From Haplosporangium gracile (taxonomy: Eukaryota; Mortierellomycota; Mortierellomycetes; Mortierellales; Mortierellaceae): DNA of 64,000 nt. Shown one piece after another: positions 1 to 13,200 of this stretch. Within the stretch, counting starts at the first letter, position 1; every line of letters starts with the position of its first letter. The stretch lies in the NCBI GenBank assembly GCA_015499985.1, contig JAAAUF010000103.1, positions 1-64,000 of the forward strand, given 5' to 3'. The notes beneath the pieces were generated by a model. The model searched no databases and was not told the origin of the DNA. It worked only from the letters and a program-made list of their open reading frames with translations. The position numbers and the translations under genes were made by a program.

Positions 1-3000
1 TTTTGAACCCGCATCAAAGACACGCACTAATGAAAAAAAAATCCACGTATCAATGGTGCCGTTTTGGAAGCCGATCCTTTCTTCAACAGAACGTCCATCG
101 CACTTCAAAATGGGTAATAATTAGCCGAAAATGAAGAGCGAGGCATTTATCAAAAACAGACAGTCCCGCCCGGCCGCCGGTTGTTATCCCGTCCGTTCTT
201 TCCGGATCCTCAGCAGCAGCCCATACATGAACTGAGAACATATTAAGCGGATGAAAGAAAAAAAAAGGGTCCCTCCCACGATGTGGCGTTATCACTCTTA
301 GAACTTTGCCCAACTAAAAAAAAACACTTACCCCTCATCTCGCCATCCCTTCCATCTAATTCCAACCTCCATTTTACGCGCGCGTGCTCTCCACTTCCAC
401 TCCTTCCGTCTCCGTTGCGTACTTTTCCGGTATTTCTTTCCCCTCTCTTGCTCCCTCTCAGTCGATCTTAGTTCAGGCACATACACTACGCCACTTTTTA
501 TTTTTGCAAGTTTTCTCTTTCGGCATACCCACATGCGGGGTATCGGCATTTTTTTTTCTTTGTTTGTCGAAACGAATGAACGCCCAACACATTCTTGTTA
601 TTGGGTTTTTAGTGGACCTTGTGTAAAGATGCACCGAGACCGTTAGAAAGAAGAGAGAGCAGGAAGCGGAGGTTGGCGAAAATGTAAAACATTTGATACA
701 AAAAAAAAAAGGGAAAACTGTGTGGGAAATAAAACGCCATGGCCATGATATACGGCATTGGGTGAGTGGAGGTGTGTAAACCTATGTATGTATGTATGTA
801 TGTATGTATGTATGTATGTATGTATGTATGCGCCTGCCTGCCAGGGAAGGAGGTGCAGAGTAGCTCTGGACTTGAGAACAGGTTGTGTTCGACCTATGAG
901 TGATGATGATGATGCCAGTGAATGAGAGCGAGCAAAGTGAAGAGGGAAAGAGAAAGAGAGAAAGAAGTGAGCTCAACAGGAATTTCGCCCCCTGTGGGCC
1001 AATTTGGCGCTTTAACTCCAAAAATGGGAACTGTCCGAAGAGGGCAAAGTATGTATCATATTTTATCGATCTAGTCAGCTGCACTTACTTTCGGGGATGT
1101 ATGTAAATCAGGCCTCTTATAAAGAGCAAACAAGTGCCCTTGTTATGTTGGCGACAGACACAGACACATGCACCAACCACCCTCTCCATCATTTTCGGCT
1201 TTGCTCAAATGCCAGCACAAAGGCAGGTGTCCGACAAAGCCCATCCATTCGAAAACAAAATGGACAATCTTTTGAACTTAACCGTGTCTTTTGTTAATTT
1301 TTTGATCCACGGAAACGATTTTTGTTGTGTCTGGAATGGAATGAGGATCTCCCACAGCTCCATTACACCCCCGCCTTTTTCAGCAGCCAGACACCTGGCT
1401 ATTTGGGATCTAAGACAGAGAGAGAGAGATCTTCATCGAGAAAAATAAGAATCAAAGACTCCACTGAACAAGGCCCTTCGATTCCGTACCTCTTCTTCCC
1501 CTCATCAACACTTGAAAAGTGAGAGATGAGGTGGCCGTATGGAGTGTGAGGTATCTGAACCACAAATCAGCAAAAATCCGATGAGATGCGGATCCTGGTT
1601 CCCCTCCCTTGCATGTGTTGACTTTTCCATCATCATCATTCATGCTCGAGATCCTGGCCCTTTTTTTGAGCATGGGGAAGAGGAGGGGGGGGGATATATT
1701 AAAGTGTAAACCTTCTAAATAAAAAATAACCAGATGTTGGTTGAATGTGATCATCCAAGTAGGTACAGGGGTGACTTGTTGTAAGAAAAAAGGGATCCTC
1801 CTTGCCCTTTACTGGCTATGACTCGGTCTTTGGCCTTGGTCTGGCCTGGCTCTCGAGTTCGTTGTGACTTGGCCCGACTGATTGATTTGATTGATTGAGT
1901 AGCAAGAGTGAGACTGATTGAATTGTTTTATTACTGATGAGGTGAGTCGGCCCTTTTGAATTATTGCTATTGGGCGGGGTTGTGCTGGTTGGATTGTTGG
2001 ATTGGGATTGTCACTTCCTCCTTTCCCCTGGTGCCATGACTTGACAAGTTGACACTGACCTGCTGGCCTCTGATTCAACTCCACCCTTTTTTTTTTATTC
2101 CTTGACTCCACTCACTCACTTGGTTTCTCACACTCTCTCTCCTTTTCTTCTCTTCTTTTCCCTTTTCCTTTCTTTATTTCCTTCCTTTCTTTCTTCCCTT
2201 TACCCTTTTCACCGTTCTCCTGCTCATCGCTCCTTGATTCAATCCCTCCCTCCACTCCACCTATCTATCTTCCTATCATTCTTGACTCAACATATTTATA
2301 TATATATCACTGCTACAAACAACTATCGCCACGCGTGTCCTGTCATCATCCAGCATCTTTTAATCACACTCACTACTCACGCTTTAGATTCGCTCAAACT
2401 TCCTCGCCTTTGCGCACCTCATACTCCTCCTTTGACATCGCCCTTCCTTTCTTCACTTCACTTGAATCCAGTCTATACTTCTCTTTCCCTTTCCCGTTGC
2501 GTTGAATCGACCGTCCGTCCGTTTGTAATTTTTCTTCTTTAACTTGTACGACAACCATCCACCGTTCTCCCTTTCGTCATCACTTTGTTCTCCCTTCAGC
2601 TTTCCGAACAGACCAGAGGAACAGACAGCACCCGCATCCACTCTCCTTGCCAATCTTCCCCACGGTCTTCATTATCTCTCGCTCTCGCTCATCCTCGATC
2701 CAATACCCAAGCGCAAAAGTACAAGCACAAGCACACAAGCGACAAAACAAACACCTCATAATCAACCTGTAATTCTTTTTTTTTGGTCCTGACTATCTTT
2801 TCAATTGAACGACATTGATTCAAGAATCTAAGGCAAAACATAACCCTGTTCTAACCCATCCCTATATCTCTTTCCCTCTTTCTCTTTCTTTCCTTTACAC
2901 CTTTTTATTCCTTTCTTCTTCCTTCTTCTTGACCATCCTCTCCTCGTCCTCATTCCAACTTCTTTTCTTTCGCTCATTACCAATTTCTCGGGAAAACTGA

Positions 3001-3559
3001 ACCATTTTTTGCGTTCCAAAAAGTCAACAGTCAAGTTTTTCTTTCCTTGAAAATTTTTTTACTCTTGACCCTTTTTCACCACCGATCCCTGTCCTTCTTG
3101 CCTTTTTTTTTTTTTTCCCCCTCTGTCCCTTTTTCCTTCCTCTTCACTTTCTCTTTGCTTTGCTTCCCTTTTTTTCGTTTTCCCTTTTTTGAACTCTTAC
3201 TCTCTCCTCTCTCCTCGTCCTCATCAATCCGAACCGTCTCGCTCACCTCTGATTAACTTCATATCCCTTACAATTGGTCCTTTAATTAGCCCTTCTTATC
3301 CTCACCACAACCAAAAAAACCCCCCTTTCGCCCTTTTTCTCCAGTTGATTTTTTTGCCGCGCATTCCTTCCACCTTCTTATTACCTTGATCCACTTGTAC
3401 TTTGAAGTTTTCCCTTCCTTCACGGTTTTCTATCTTCTACTCCACACGAATCTTCAACTCTCCCAACCTCTCGACGCCTTATTATCTCCTCGTTCCAGGG
3501 CTTCGTTTTGGTCTTCTTCATTTTTTGGATCAATTAATTAGTACATAACCAAACCCATC
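1..3559. other. Intergenic and CT-rich leader region upstream of the ERT1-like gene
   Basis: I see no supportable gene here. From about 2100 to 3530 the plus strand is very rich in C and T, with long runs of cttt and tccc, and this runs up to the ATG at 3560. Similar coding-strand pyrimidine tracts precede most genes in this window, so I read it as promoter plus 5' leader of the gene that follows. A TATA-like stretch of alternating T and A lies at about 2290-2307, too far from the ATG to assign without transcript data. The small ORFs in this stretch are low-complexity and unlike known proteins. Confidence 0.6.
783..830. repeat. (TATG)12 microsatellite
   Basis: Uninterrupted tetranucleotide repeat of about twelve TATG units in the intergenic region far upstream of the ERT1-like gene. 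It gives rise to a spurious YIHT-repeat ORF on the minus strand. Confidence 0.95.
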
Positions 3560-6500
3560 ATGGCTGCCACAGCGACGATCTCGTCCTCGACGACGCTTCC
3601 TGTGGTGGGCAGATCGACCATGAGCCTTGTCGGGGCCTCTAGTCTCTTGGGTTCGGCTGCAAGCCATCTTGGCACCAGCTTGAGTAACAACAACGACAAC
3701 ACGAGCGGCGGCAGTGGAGTCACCAGTGTGAGTGTCTCACCCTCGCCGGCCTTCAACAGCAACAGCAACAGCAACATCTCGTCTACATCGGGCCAGACAA
3801 TCGCTGGTTCAGTTTTGAACTCTAGTCCAGCTGGAGCTTCATTATCAGCGGCGGCGACTTCAGCGGCGGCAACAGGACTGCCGACAGCTTCACCATCAAA
3901 ATCATCATCCGCGGCATCGTCGGCATCTTCGGCATCTCCGGCATCTTTGGCGGCGGCGATTAAGACGGCTCCCTCGACCCCCGCTCCTGCTGTTGTTACC
4001 GCTACTTTTCCCAAGCCTGTAGCACCAGCAGCCCTCAGCGCGAAGACGAAAATTTCGACGACAGCAACGACAACAGCGGTCTCTGCGATCAGCGCCACTT
4101 TGCCTACAACGACGACAAAGGTTGCCGGTGCTGGTTCATCGCCCTCTGCTGTAATGGCATCAACTCCGATCGTATCAGCGTCGATACCCTTGCATGCACC
4201 TGCGCCTGTGGTGTCTTCATCTGTTGGGGAAGCAACAACGTTTTTCGATGACATGATCAATGCGCCTCAACCGCCAGCCAATATCTTGACACTGAGCCCA
4301 ACAACATCGCTCCCAGATTTGTACCACGATTTCTTTGACAACCATCCGGAGCTCTATGACTCGGATCAGTCGTCCGATCCAGAGATGGACCTTGATATGG
4401 GGGATGACTTTTCGTCTGTGGCCGTGATCCGCGCTCGTACCATGGCCGATATCCGTCAGACCACCCCTATGTAAGTTCTTTTCTTTAATATATCTCATCA
4501 TATATATGTATGTGTATGCGTGTGTTATGTGTTTATCTCGTGCTGGAACTTGTTGCACCCCTGTCCTTCCTTCCTCCCCGTCCTCCTGTGTGTATGCTTG
4601 TCATTTTTATGGTGTTTTGTTTCATTCTCACACGCCTTGATCGCGTGTATTTTTTTTCTTCCTCGTTATTTTTTTTTTCTTTCCCCACCCCTCCTTATTT
4701 TTGCTTTGTTCCTTTGGCTGGCATGAAGAGGATTTCCTTTCTTTTTCCTCTTCCCTGGAGAACAAGTTTTGTCTTCTAGTGTTCACACACATACAAAAGC
4801 GAGTTCCGCTTTTCTCCTTTTTTATTTCTGGTGGCCGATCGATTGTCAGTCTTCTTGTTTTCTCTATTGTGATTCATGGCAGCCAGACAACCAGTCAGCC
4901 AGACCAGAACACCCCCTTCTCTCTATTTTTCTTTTTCTTTTCTTCTGAGTGGTATCCTGGAATAAGCGGAGATCCCGGATCAAGGAAGAAGCAGAAGGAG
5001 TGCCGACACCTTAGACCAGAACCAGACCAGATCGACTGACCGACTGACCAATTGATCATCTGAGTTGTGAGAAAAATAATTGGGCGAACAACAGAAAAAA
5101 GAAGGTTGAATTGCTTTTGCGGGCGTTCATATTGACTGTAAGAAAGAAAATAGGGCTATAAAAACTGGGGGGTTTTTTTTTGGGGGGGAGAGGAGTTGGG
5201 TTATTATTCTTATGGGAGGCAAGCTAGACTGGACTGGATGGCGACATTGGACATGGTATGAACTTTGACAAGGACAGCAACAGCAGGATAAACAGCAATT
5301 GGGATCAGCAATACGACAACGAGGACAGGAACAGCGACCACAGGATTAAAAAACAGGAACTGGATGGATTGGATGCTATTTCTTTCTTCCCTTTACCCTT
5401 TTCGACACACAGACAGCAGACCTGGCTGTTGACTTGTTGTTTGTTCGGTCTTCGTCTGTGACATCTGGAAAGCTAAGGAACAAGAAGATAAAAAAGGACA
5501 AGCCCTCGGCGGTTGTGACGGATGAGGCAGACGAATGGATTAGAGAGTAAGAATGAAAAAAAAAGAGGGCTCACAAGTATCTGAGAGTTGAACCCAGCTC
5601 TCTTTTCGCGTACTTTCGTATGGCTGTTCTCCTAAACGCTCCGTGGGCGAATAGGTTGGTCAGTTGGCTGCTTGGTTCGGCTGCATTCTTTCTTCTTCTC
5701 TTCTTACCCAGGAACAACAAAAAAAAAGGTTCTTGTGTTTGAGTTGTTGTTGGTTTGCGTCCTGACCCGATCGACCGGCGTTTCGCGTGTTACCAGCCCG
5801 TTCCGTTCTATCTTCGCTTTTCTCTTCCTTTCTTTTCTTCATATCTTCCCATATCCTGTTTATTATTTGGAAGCAAGAGCTTTGTTTCTTTATGCGGATT
5901 CCCGTTTTTTTTTTTTTTTGGTTTTTTTTGGTTTTTTTGGTTTTTTTGGTTTTTTTGGTTTTTTTGGTTTTTTTATGAGCAACGGTGACTACGCTTGTTC
6001 GCGATGGGCGTTTCGTCGTCATCTTGTCGCCTTGTTATCTTTCTTGTCCGAGAACATGTTTTTACCATGCATCTATTTCGCGGTCTTGCCGTTCCTTCTC
6101 TCGCTCGTATGCGATGATGATGCCTGTACCACCCAATGCAGGGATGGGCTGAATATGCAATGGTGTTTTTGTGCTTCGTTGAACGAACATATTCATCCTA
6201 CGAGGTCGACCATCTCGAGCCGACAACAAAAAGAGAAGAAAGACGCGAGTCTGTTCCTCCTAGATCGTCGACTATCGCAACAACCCTCACACCGCCTTTC
6301 AAGAAACCGTTTTACCTCTTCACGTCCATTAATGAAATTGTTTTTTCTTCTTTCTTTCATTCCTTTTTTTAACTCTATCTTCTCGCGCTTGCCGTACTTT
6401 CACTCCGTTAACAACAAATCTACCACCTCTACCACCTCTACCCTCAACCACCACAACCTACCGCCACCAAAAAACAACGACAAAAAACAACAATAGTCAA

Positions 6501-9500
6501 GTGCCATTAATTGCGGATCGACCCAAGGTCGAGACAGTCGACACTATCAACCTGATGCAGCTTCACCAAAACCGCCCCCTTCCTATTCATGGCCACCACA
6601 ATCACAATCACAATGGCACAATTGGACCCAATGGACAAGTCTCGTCGGATGATTGCTCGAATGCACAGCCTACCAACAACCGTCGCAAGAAGGCCAGCCG
6701 AGCGTAAGTTGAATATGATCGAGGCAAACTGTCATGACGCAGTTTTGGTTCTTGGAAAAACTTCATAGGCTAATTGGTTTCGTATTCTTTTGATACATTA
6801 GTTGTTTTCACTGCCAAAAAGCCCATTTGACTTGCGATGATGGTGGGTACCTTTTCTATTCTTCTTCTTCACAATGGGTGGCGATAACAAGGGTTAAGCA
6901 ATGTACTTAGTAGGGGAACAGAGGATGAGAGATGGTGTCAAAACAACTGACAATAAGAGCGTGTCTATGGTTTCTCCTATTGGACCTGCCTGGACTGGAC
7001 TTGCATCAGCTTTGCATTTGGACTATAATGGGCACTTTGTGAAGCAGTCCCTTCCCTTTCTCTGTCGTCCCTTTTTCATTGCCCCTCTCCCCTTCTATCC
7101 CTCCTCTCTCTCCACAATCGCTCTCTTGTTCACGCAGAGATACACACACAATAACCAGGTGAAGTGAGTCGACAAAGCTACGCGTGCACATGTTTAACTC
7201 TGTAAAAATTGGACAGGAAGAATAGGACAAGGAAGGGCAGGCTCATTACTAGTTGTTACCATTTGGACGGAAGGGTGTCCGATTCAGTCACCTGTAGAGA
7301 AGACAGAAAGAGGGGCCTCCTCTCTCCTCATATTATTATTCGCATCTTTACTCATCATGGGTCTGAAACCATCGAAAGATACACTCGATATTTATTATTG
7401 TATTGCATGCTCCCCTATGCTACCACTGGATTACCACACTCAGTCTTTTTTATTTTTATTTTTATTTTTCAAGATCTTTCTCACCCAACCATCTTTCTTT
7501 TTTACTGTGTGTGTATGAACAATAGCACGCCCTTGCCAACGGTGCGTCAAGCGTGATCTGGCTGGATCCTGCACTGACGGCGTGAGGAAGAAGGCCAAGT
7601 ACCTCCAGGAGTCTCAGCAGCGGGCTGCTGAGCAGGCCAAGCTCGAACAACAGCAGCAGCAGCAGCAGGCCCAGACGACGACCATCACTCGAGGTGAGTA
7701 CAAAACCCATGCAGTTGCAATGGATTGGATATGTCCATTTTTTTTTTTGTTTCTCTCCGTTTGTCTATTGCAAAGTGCAGTGCTCGTCTGCTGCTGCCTT
7801 CGCTTGGATGTTCAACCCTTTTCTCCTTCCCCTCAATCCCCCTATTTTACATCAAAAAAAAAGAAGGCGGCTGTCATTTCCTTTTTTTTCTTTCACTCTT
7901 CACTCTTCTTCACCCTCTTTTCTTTTCTTATCCTAATCTCTTCTCCTTATCCTCTCTCCTCCTCTCCTTCATCCTCTTTCTCCTTCCTCTATCTCTCGCC
8001 ACTCCTTCTAGAATCGCCTCTGGACGATGCGCAAGCACTGTTCGGTTTCTCTCATGACTCTTCGTCTATCACCACCACTGCCTCCTTGTCGTCGTTATCC
8101 TCCTTAACTGCCTTGTCTGTCAAAGCCACTTCACCCCTTTTGCCACTTCTTTCACTCTCACCCACCAACAGTCGGTCCTCATCCCCTACACTTTCGACTA
8201 CTTCTTCCTCTTGTATATCATCCACCTCTTCTTCCTCTACACTCGTCCCTGACTACGGCTTTGAATCCGAGGCCTTGAACCTCGAGTACTCAATTCTGTC
8301 GACGATGCTCTCGTCCCCTACAGCCGAGCTTCAGTCAATGACTTCGGAGATGTCTATGGTTGAGAACTGGCAGCGCCAGGGAGCTCTTGAAGCCATGGCC
8401 AACTCGCTCCAGCAGCAGCATCAACAGCAGGGCCATTTGCAACGAGCTGCCGCTGCTTTGTCACACAACCATAACGTCAATAACAGTAACAACAGTAAGG
8501 TTAATATTACTACCAACGGTCACCATCTTCAGAACAACAACCAGCAGCAACAGCAACAGCAGCAAACTGTCACTGGATTCTTTGGCAACCAGAACAGCAA
8601 CGGCACTTCTCAGTCGAATCGGGTTAGCAAGCGCAAGTTCCCGAGCAATACCCCCGAGAATGTCTATGCCAACACCAAGGCGCCCTTCAACTACACCGAG
8701 GGTTTCCACTACCTCCTGCGTTACGTCCGTGAAAGGTAAAGAAAGCAACCCATTCTTTGTCTTACTTCCACCTCCCTGTCACCTCTCTCTCTCTCTCTCT
8801 CTTCTCCCTCTTCAAAAGATGGCAAGTGCTTCTCCACAGTCCAATATCATTGGTGCGCAAACAAACACAACAACACAACAGTAACATCAACAGCAACGAA
8901 AAAAGGAGGCAATCCACATTCACACAGACACACACAACTCCCGTTCTCGATCCCCTCTCAATCACATTGTACATCGATCAAAATAATCTAATAGTCTTCT
9001 TCTTGCATTGACGCGATCGTAATAGGATGGACAAGGAGGAGATGATGCGCGTCTGCCGCGCCATGGCCATGTTCCGCCCTTCCTTCATTGCCTTGATCAT
9101 GAACCTGACCCCCGAGGACCTCATCTTCATGGAGACCTGCTTCCAACGCACCGTCCTCGTAAGTCACTTATATCCTCTTTTCCTGTCATTTTTGTTGCTC
9201 TAAAGTGTTATTTGGGCTTTCATTTGTGTCACCATTCCCCATCGCATCATATATATATATATTTTTTACTCTTTCTCGTTCCTGGGAATCTGAGAGGAAA
9301 CACAACTCAGTACAACAGAGACACTAATCTCATGCATTGTTTCTATTTCTCTCTTCTCTCCTCTTTCTCTCTCTCGGTCTTGCTTTACCAATATCCTCCA
9401 GGAATTCGAAAAGCTGATCAGCTTTTCAGGAACTCCCACGGTCGTCTGGCGCAGAACGGGCGAGATTGCATTGGTCGGCAAGGAGTTCTCGTTGTTGACC

Positions 9501-9755
9501 CAATGGTCGCGTGACCAGCTCCTCAACAAGAAGACCTACATCTATGAACTGATGGACAACCAGTCTGCAGTCGAGTATTGGGAAAAGTTCTCGACCCATG
9601 CCTTTGAGAACACGGAGCAGACCGTGATGACAACTTGTATCTTGCTCAGTCCGACACAAAGGGTTGTCCCTTGTACGTTCTGCTTTACGATCAAGAGAGA
9701 TATCTTTGATATCCCGCTTGCCATTGTTGGTAACTTTCTGCCTATCCTTTCCTAA
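3560..9755 (+). CDS. ERT1: Zn2Cys6-PAS transcription factor, ERT1/AcuK/Rds2 family (gluconeogenesis regulator)
   Basis: Seven exons: 3560-4470, 6497-6703, 6802-6842, 7526-7693, 8012-8735, 9026-9158, 9402-9755, giving 845 residues; all phases agree. Residues 1-300 are Ser/Ala/Thr-rich and probably disordered. The Zn2Cys6 cluster uses Cys374, 377, 384, 390, 393 and 402 (spacing 2-6-5-2-8), followed by a basic linker (DGVRKKAKYL) typical of ERT1. A polyQ and Ser/Asn-rich stretch leads to a conserved PFNYTEGFHYLLRYV block near residue 667 and a C-terminal PAS-like domain (EKLISFSGTPTVVWRR, VVPCTFCF). Known family members are nuclear activators or repressors of gluconeogenic genes such as PEP carboxykinase and fructose-1,6-bisphosphatase. 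The first intron (2,026 nt) is unusually long, so the start is less certain than the rest; a transcript starting nearer exon 2 is possible. Confidence 0.88.
5905..5974. repeat. T-rich tandem repeat (T7GG units) inside intron 1 of the ERT1-like gene
   Basis: A run of T is followed by six GG-punctuated units, mostly nine bases long (seven T then GG). It lies within the first intron and ends just before unrelated sequence at 5975. In translation it gives FFWFFWF-type artefact ORFs on the plus strand and KKTKKT on the minus strand. Confidence 0.9.
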
Positions 9756-10243
9756 GGTTGGCTTCTCTTTTTTTTCTCTCTTTATGTTGTGTTTTTCTTT
9801 TCTCTTTTCTCTCTCACTCTCTCTTCAGTTTTTTTAAATCGTTCGTTCATTCATTTATTCGTTACTTTTCCCTCATTGCCACCATTATTCTGTACTATCC
9901 CCTCTTTCTCCTATTTGTGTTTCGTCAGTACTTTCACACTTTATTATTATTATTTTTTTTTTTTTTTTTTTCAACCTCTCTGTAATTTTTTCCACTTCTT
10001 TTTTCTTTCCTTGGAGGGTAAGGAAAAGAACTATAACATCACCCACTGCACAAAAAAAAACTATATATACTTCAATCGAAAAATCCCTCTATTTAAATAA
10101 AAAAAAAAGCGCGTGTATCATAGCATTCATAAACTATTCATCAAAGTGGTCATTTTTATTGATACATGAAGGGAAGCCATATATAAAAATGAGTGAAGAG
10201 GACCATTTGAGTTTAGAGGGAGGTAAAGGGGGAAAAAAGATTA
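9756..10243. terminator. Shared 3' region between convergent ERT1-like and unknown membrane-protein genes
   Basis: This 488-bp stretch separates two convergent stop codons. It is T-rich, contains an AATAAA at 10096-10101 on the plus strand that could serve polyadenylation of the ERT1-like transcript, and has no coding potential I can recognise. Confidence 0.5.
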
Positions 10244-13200
10244 TTAACCAAGCGGTGGTGGTGGAGGAGGAAGACGAGAGTGTGGAAGGTGTGAGTGGTG
10301 GGATTCGTCGCGGCTACCAAAGAGAGAAAATGGTGACCAATGCGTGAACCCTTGACTTGTCTTTGCAGCCTCTGCTGCGGCGGCTGCTGCAGCATCAGCA
10401 GCGTGGCGACGATTATAGATAAGCCAAAAGAATAGTAGGATTAAGACCGTGACAATCGTGATCGCGATCTTGTACTGTCGAAACAGACGGATTGACCGCT
10501 GCTCCAACTCGATCTCGTACTTTAGGCGATTAAGCTATCACGAAGTAAAAAAAAAACAAAAAGAAAAGGACAAGGATGTAAGACACCAAAAAGTAAAATA
10601 TCCATTCAGCGTTTTTTTTGTTCATGGTTAAAGGAGAGATGTCAACAGAGTCTAAATATGCTTACGTTAAAGCGAGCGGCACCCATGATCCGAGCACAGA
10701 CAACAATCCGCTCATTCACATCCTTAATTTTACTATCCACCGTCTCAGCCAACGTCAGTCCTGTCACTGGGGAAGGCTGTAGTGCCGATTGGACTTCATC
10801 GTTCTCGATGGCTCGAAAAAGGGCTGTGGAGAGCTTTTTGGCAGACTCGTCAAGGTTATCGAGTTGGGCGAGGATGTCTTCGAGAGATTTCATGGACTCT
10901 ATGGTCTCTTCGCGTTTTGTGCGCAGGTTTTTTTCAAGCAAGGATAAGCGGATTTCTGTTAGGTCTAAGAGTAGATCCTTCTCGCTGATGAAGAAGAGGC
11001 ACGGAGGAAATATTAAAATGCGGGTGTTAATTAATTGAGTTATGTTGCATCAAAAAGAAAAAGAGGAGTATATGAGAAAGATATGTTCAGACAGTACGTT
11101 TTGTCATGGCATCGTTGCTCCTCTTCGGGATTGATGTCGAGGTCAGTTTTGAGGTCTATTAACCCCGGTTTCAGTAGATTGTCCACCGCCGCCTCTCGAC
11201 GAACTTCTTCCTGAAGATTTGGTTCTACCAAAAAAGTTAGAAAAAAAAAATGTGATGTCAATGAAAATGAAAAATTGGTGGCGTTTTTGAGAATTTACTT
11301 TTTGTGAGAGTGCGAACATGAATGTATGAGAAGGAAGAAGTTGAGAGGGCCGGTGTTGTTGAAAATTTACCTTCGTGGTCCATAAGACTGATGGCGATCC
11401 AGTTAAGAAACTTGTACTTGAGCTTGAGGGAGGGCGATTCGAGCCACATTACGTTCGTCCTGCTCGCATTCGCGATTGAGAATAACGCCGCATCTCCTAT
11501 GTAAGTGGAAGAAAAAAAATGGAGAAAACATGGAAGTCTGGTTAACAAGTTAAACAGGAAATGGCTAAAGACACTTTCTTACTTGCCACTCGAAAAGAAT
11601 ATAGAATATTTCATGGACGTACGGTTCTCGTTGAAGATCTCGATTTGATGAAGAGAATCGAACGATTCATAGTCCACAGACTTGACAAGTTCCAACAGAT
11701 ACATCTCGAGCCCATATTGAGCAGCTCGAGCCTCGATCGAATGGCGACATTCGACCTTTTGCCAATAGTCGTCATCAACGGCCCATTGTAACTTCCGTTG
11801 TTCCCGGAGCTCTCGTTGTCGCCAGGCTGGGAGGTTGCGGTAGTAATCGACATCTTCAACGAGGAGATCGTCAAGTTCAATATAATAGGCTCCTGTGACA
11901 ATAGGCGGATCGTTGATGTTGTTAACTTCGTCGTCCAGGAGGAGTAGTTCATTCGGGTGGGCTGGTTCACTGTATCCTCGAGCCCTTCCGCCACCAGCAC
12001 TGTTTGATCGATGATGCTGTTTGTTGACGTCGTTGGTGGTGGCTGTGGTGGTGTCAAAGAATTGACCCAAGTCTTCCTGAGAGTTGTTGACAGACATGAC
12101 TGGGCTCTGTGGTAGGACATTCTCGTTGCCCAACAGGGGATGTCGATCCAACAGGAATCTCCGGATAGAATCGGCATGAATTGGCTGCGGTTGCTTAGGG
12201 TCGTCCTTGGTCACTCCAAAGGGGAGAAGAAGGGATGAACTGGATCTGGTTTCGATTTGACTGACGCTGTTACTACGCGACCGACTTCCTGCACGACTGC
12301 TGCTCCTGCTAGGCATTCCGCTACTGCCAATAGTACTGTCATAGCCCGTCAAACTAGAAGGTGTCTCTCTCAAGATCTTTTCCTTCGTCGGGTCCTGCTT
12401 CAGCTGATCCTGAGATGCCCCACAAGAGCGATTATCAATTGAACCTGCCTCAGAGCGCGCCGCCTGCCGTTGATACCTCTCCTGCATCTTCTCCCTCTTC
12501 ACCAGAGCCTCCTTACGCAGATCCCTCGAGTCCTTAGCCTTTTTCTCTAGAAATCGAAACGAGACATCGACCTCTCGAAAGTACTGTGAACAGGCCTGTT
12601 CAAACCCTGCGGGTAGTTTCCCAAACTCGAGTTGGTCACCATGAATCCTGAACGCGTAATGACCCTGGAATTTCGAGTTTTGGTAAGACTTGAACAAAAA
12701 ATTGCATTCGCTCAGTGGGTGCGCACCGGCGACATGGAATGGGCAGCGTGGTGCTTGTTGTGCCAGTGAAGCAAAAGTCGCTGAACGAGATGTCATGTTG
12801 TTCCCACGTGGTGGAGTCTGTTGCTGCTGCTTTTCCTGTTGGGCCGAGGCAAAGACTGAACTGTGGATCAATCCGGTGCCAGAACCCATAGAACTTGAAG
12901 GGATGATACTGGCCATCATGGGTATAAGCGGGAACATCATCAAGTTAGCAGCTGCGACTGAGGTGGCCGATTGCATCGTCGAGGCAGCAGACGGTAGTAG
13001 AGTCGCATCGCGTGGAGAGTCGCAACTGAGTCCTGTCATGGCCTCGACAAATTTGGTGGGTAGAGGTTCTAGTTCTGCAAGGAGCACGTTGGGGTCCAGA
13101 TTAGAATCTTGAGCCTCTCTCAATGCCTGAGAAGCGACTTTGGGGGCGATGGGTTGGTTGGGTCGCACTCCTTGTCCTTGTCCAGGAAGTTGAGGGTATA

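Noticed and set aside
3538..4260. 240-codon minus-strand ORF opposite the first ERT1 exon
   Set aside because: It is the complement of Ser/Ala-rich codons and gives Ala/Val/Glu low complexity; the plus strand joins in phase to the zinc-cluster exons.
5258..5461. 67-codon ORF in intron 1 of the ERT1-like gene
   Set aside because: Asp/Asn/Arg low complexity with no flanking splice logic or similarity.
7694..8011. Continuous open frame 7582-8739 that reads through this segment
   Set aside because: The segment has a GTGAGT donor, CT-rich body and TTCTAG acceptor, its translation is Phe/Ser junk, and splicing keeps the same frame.
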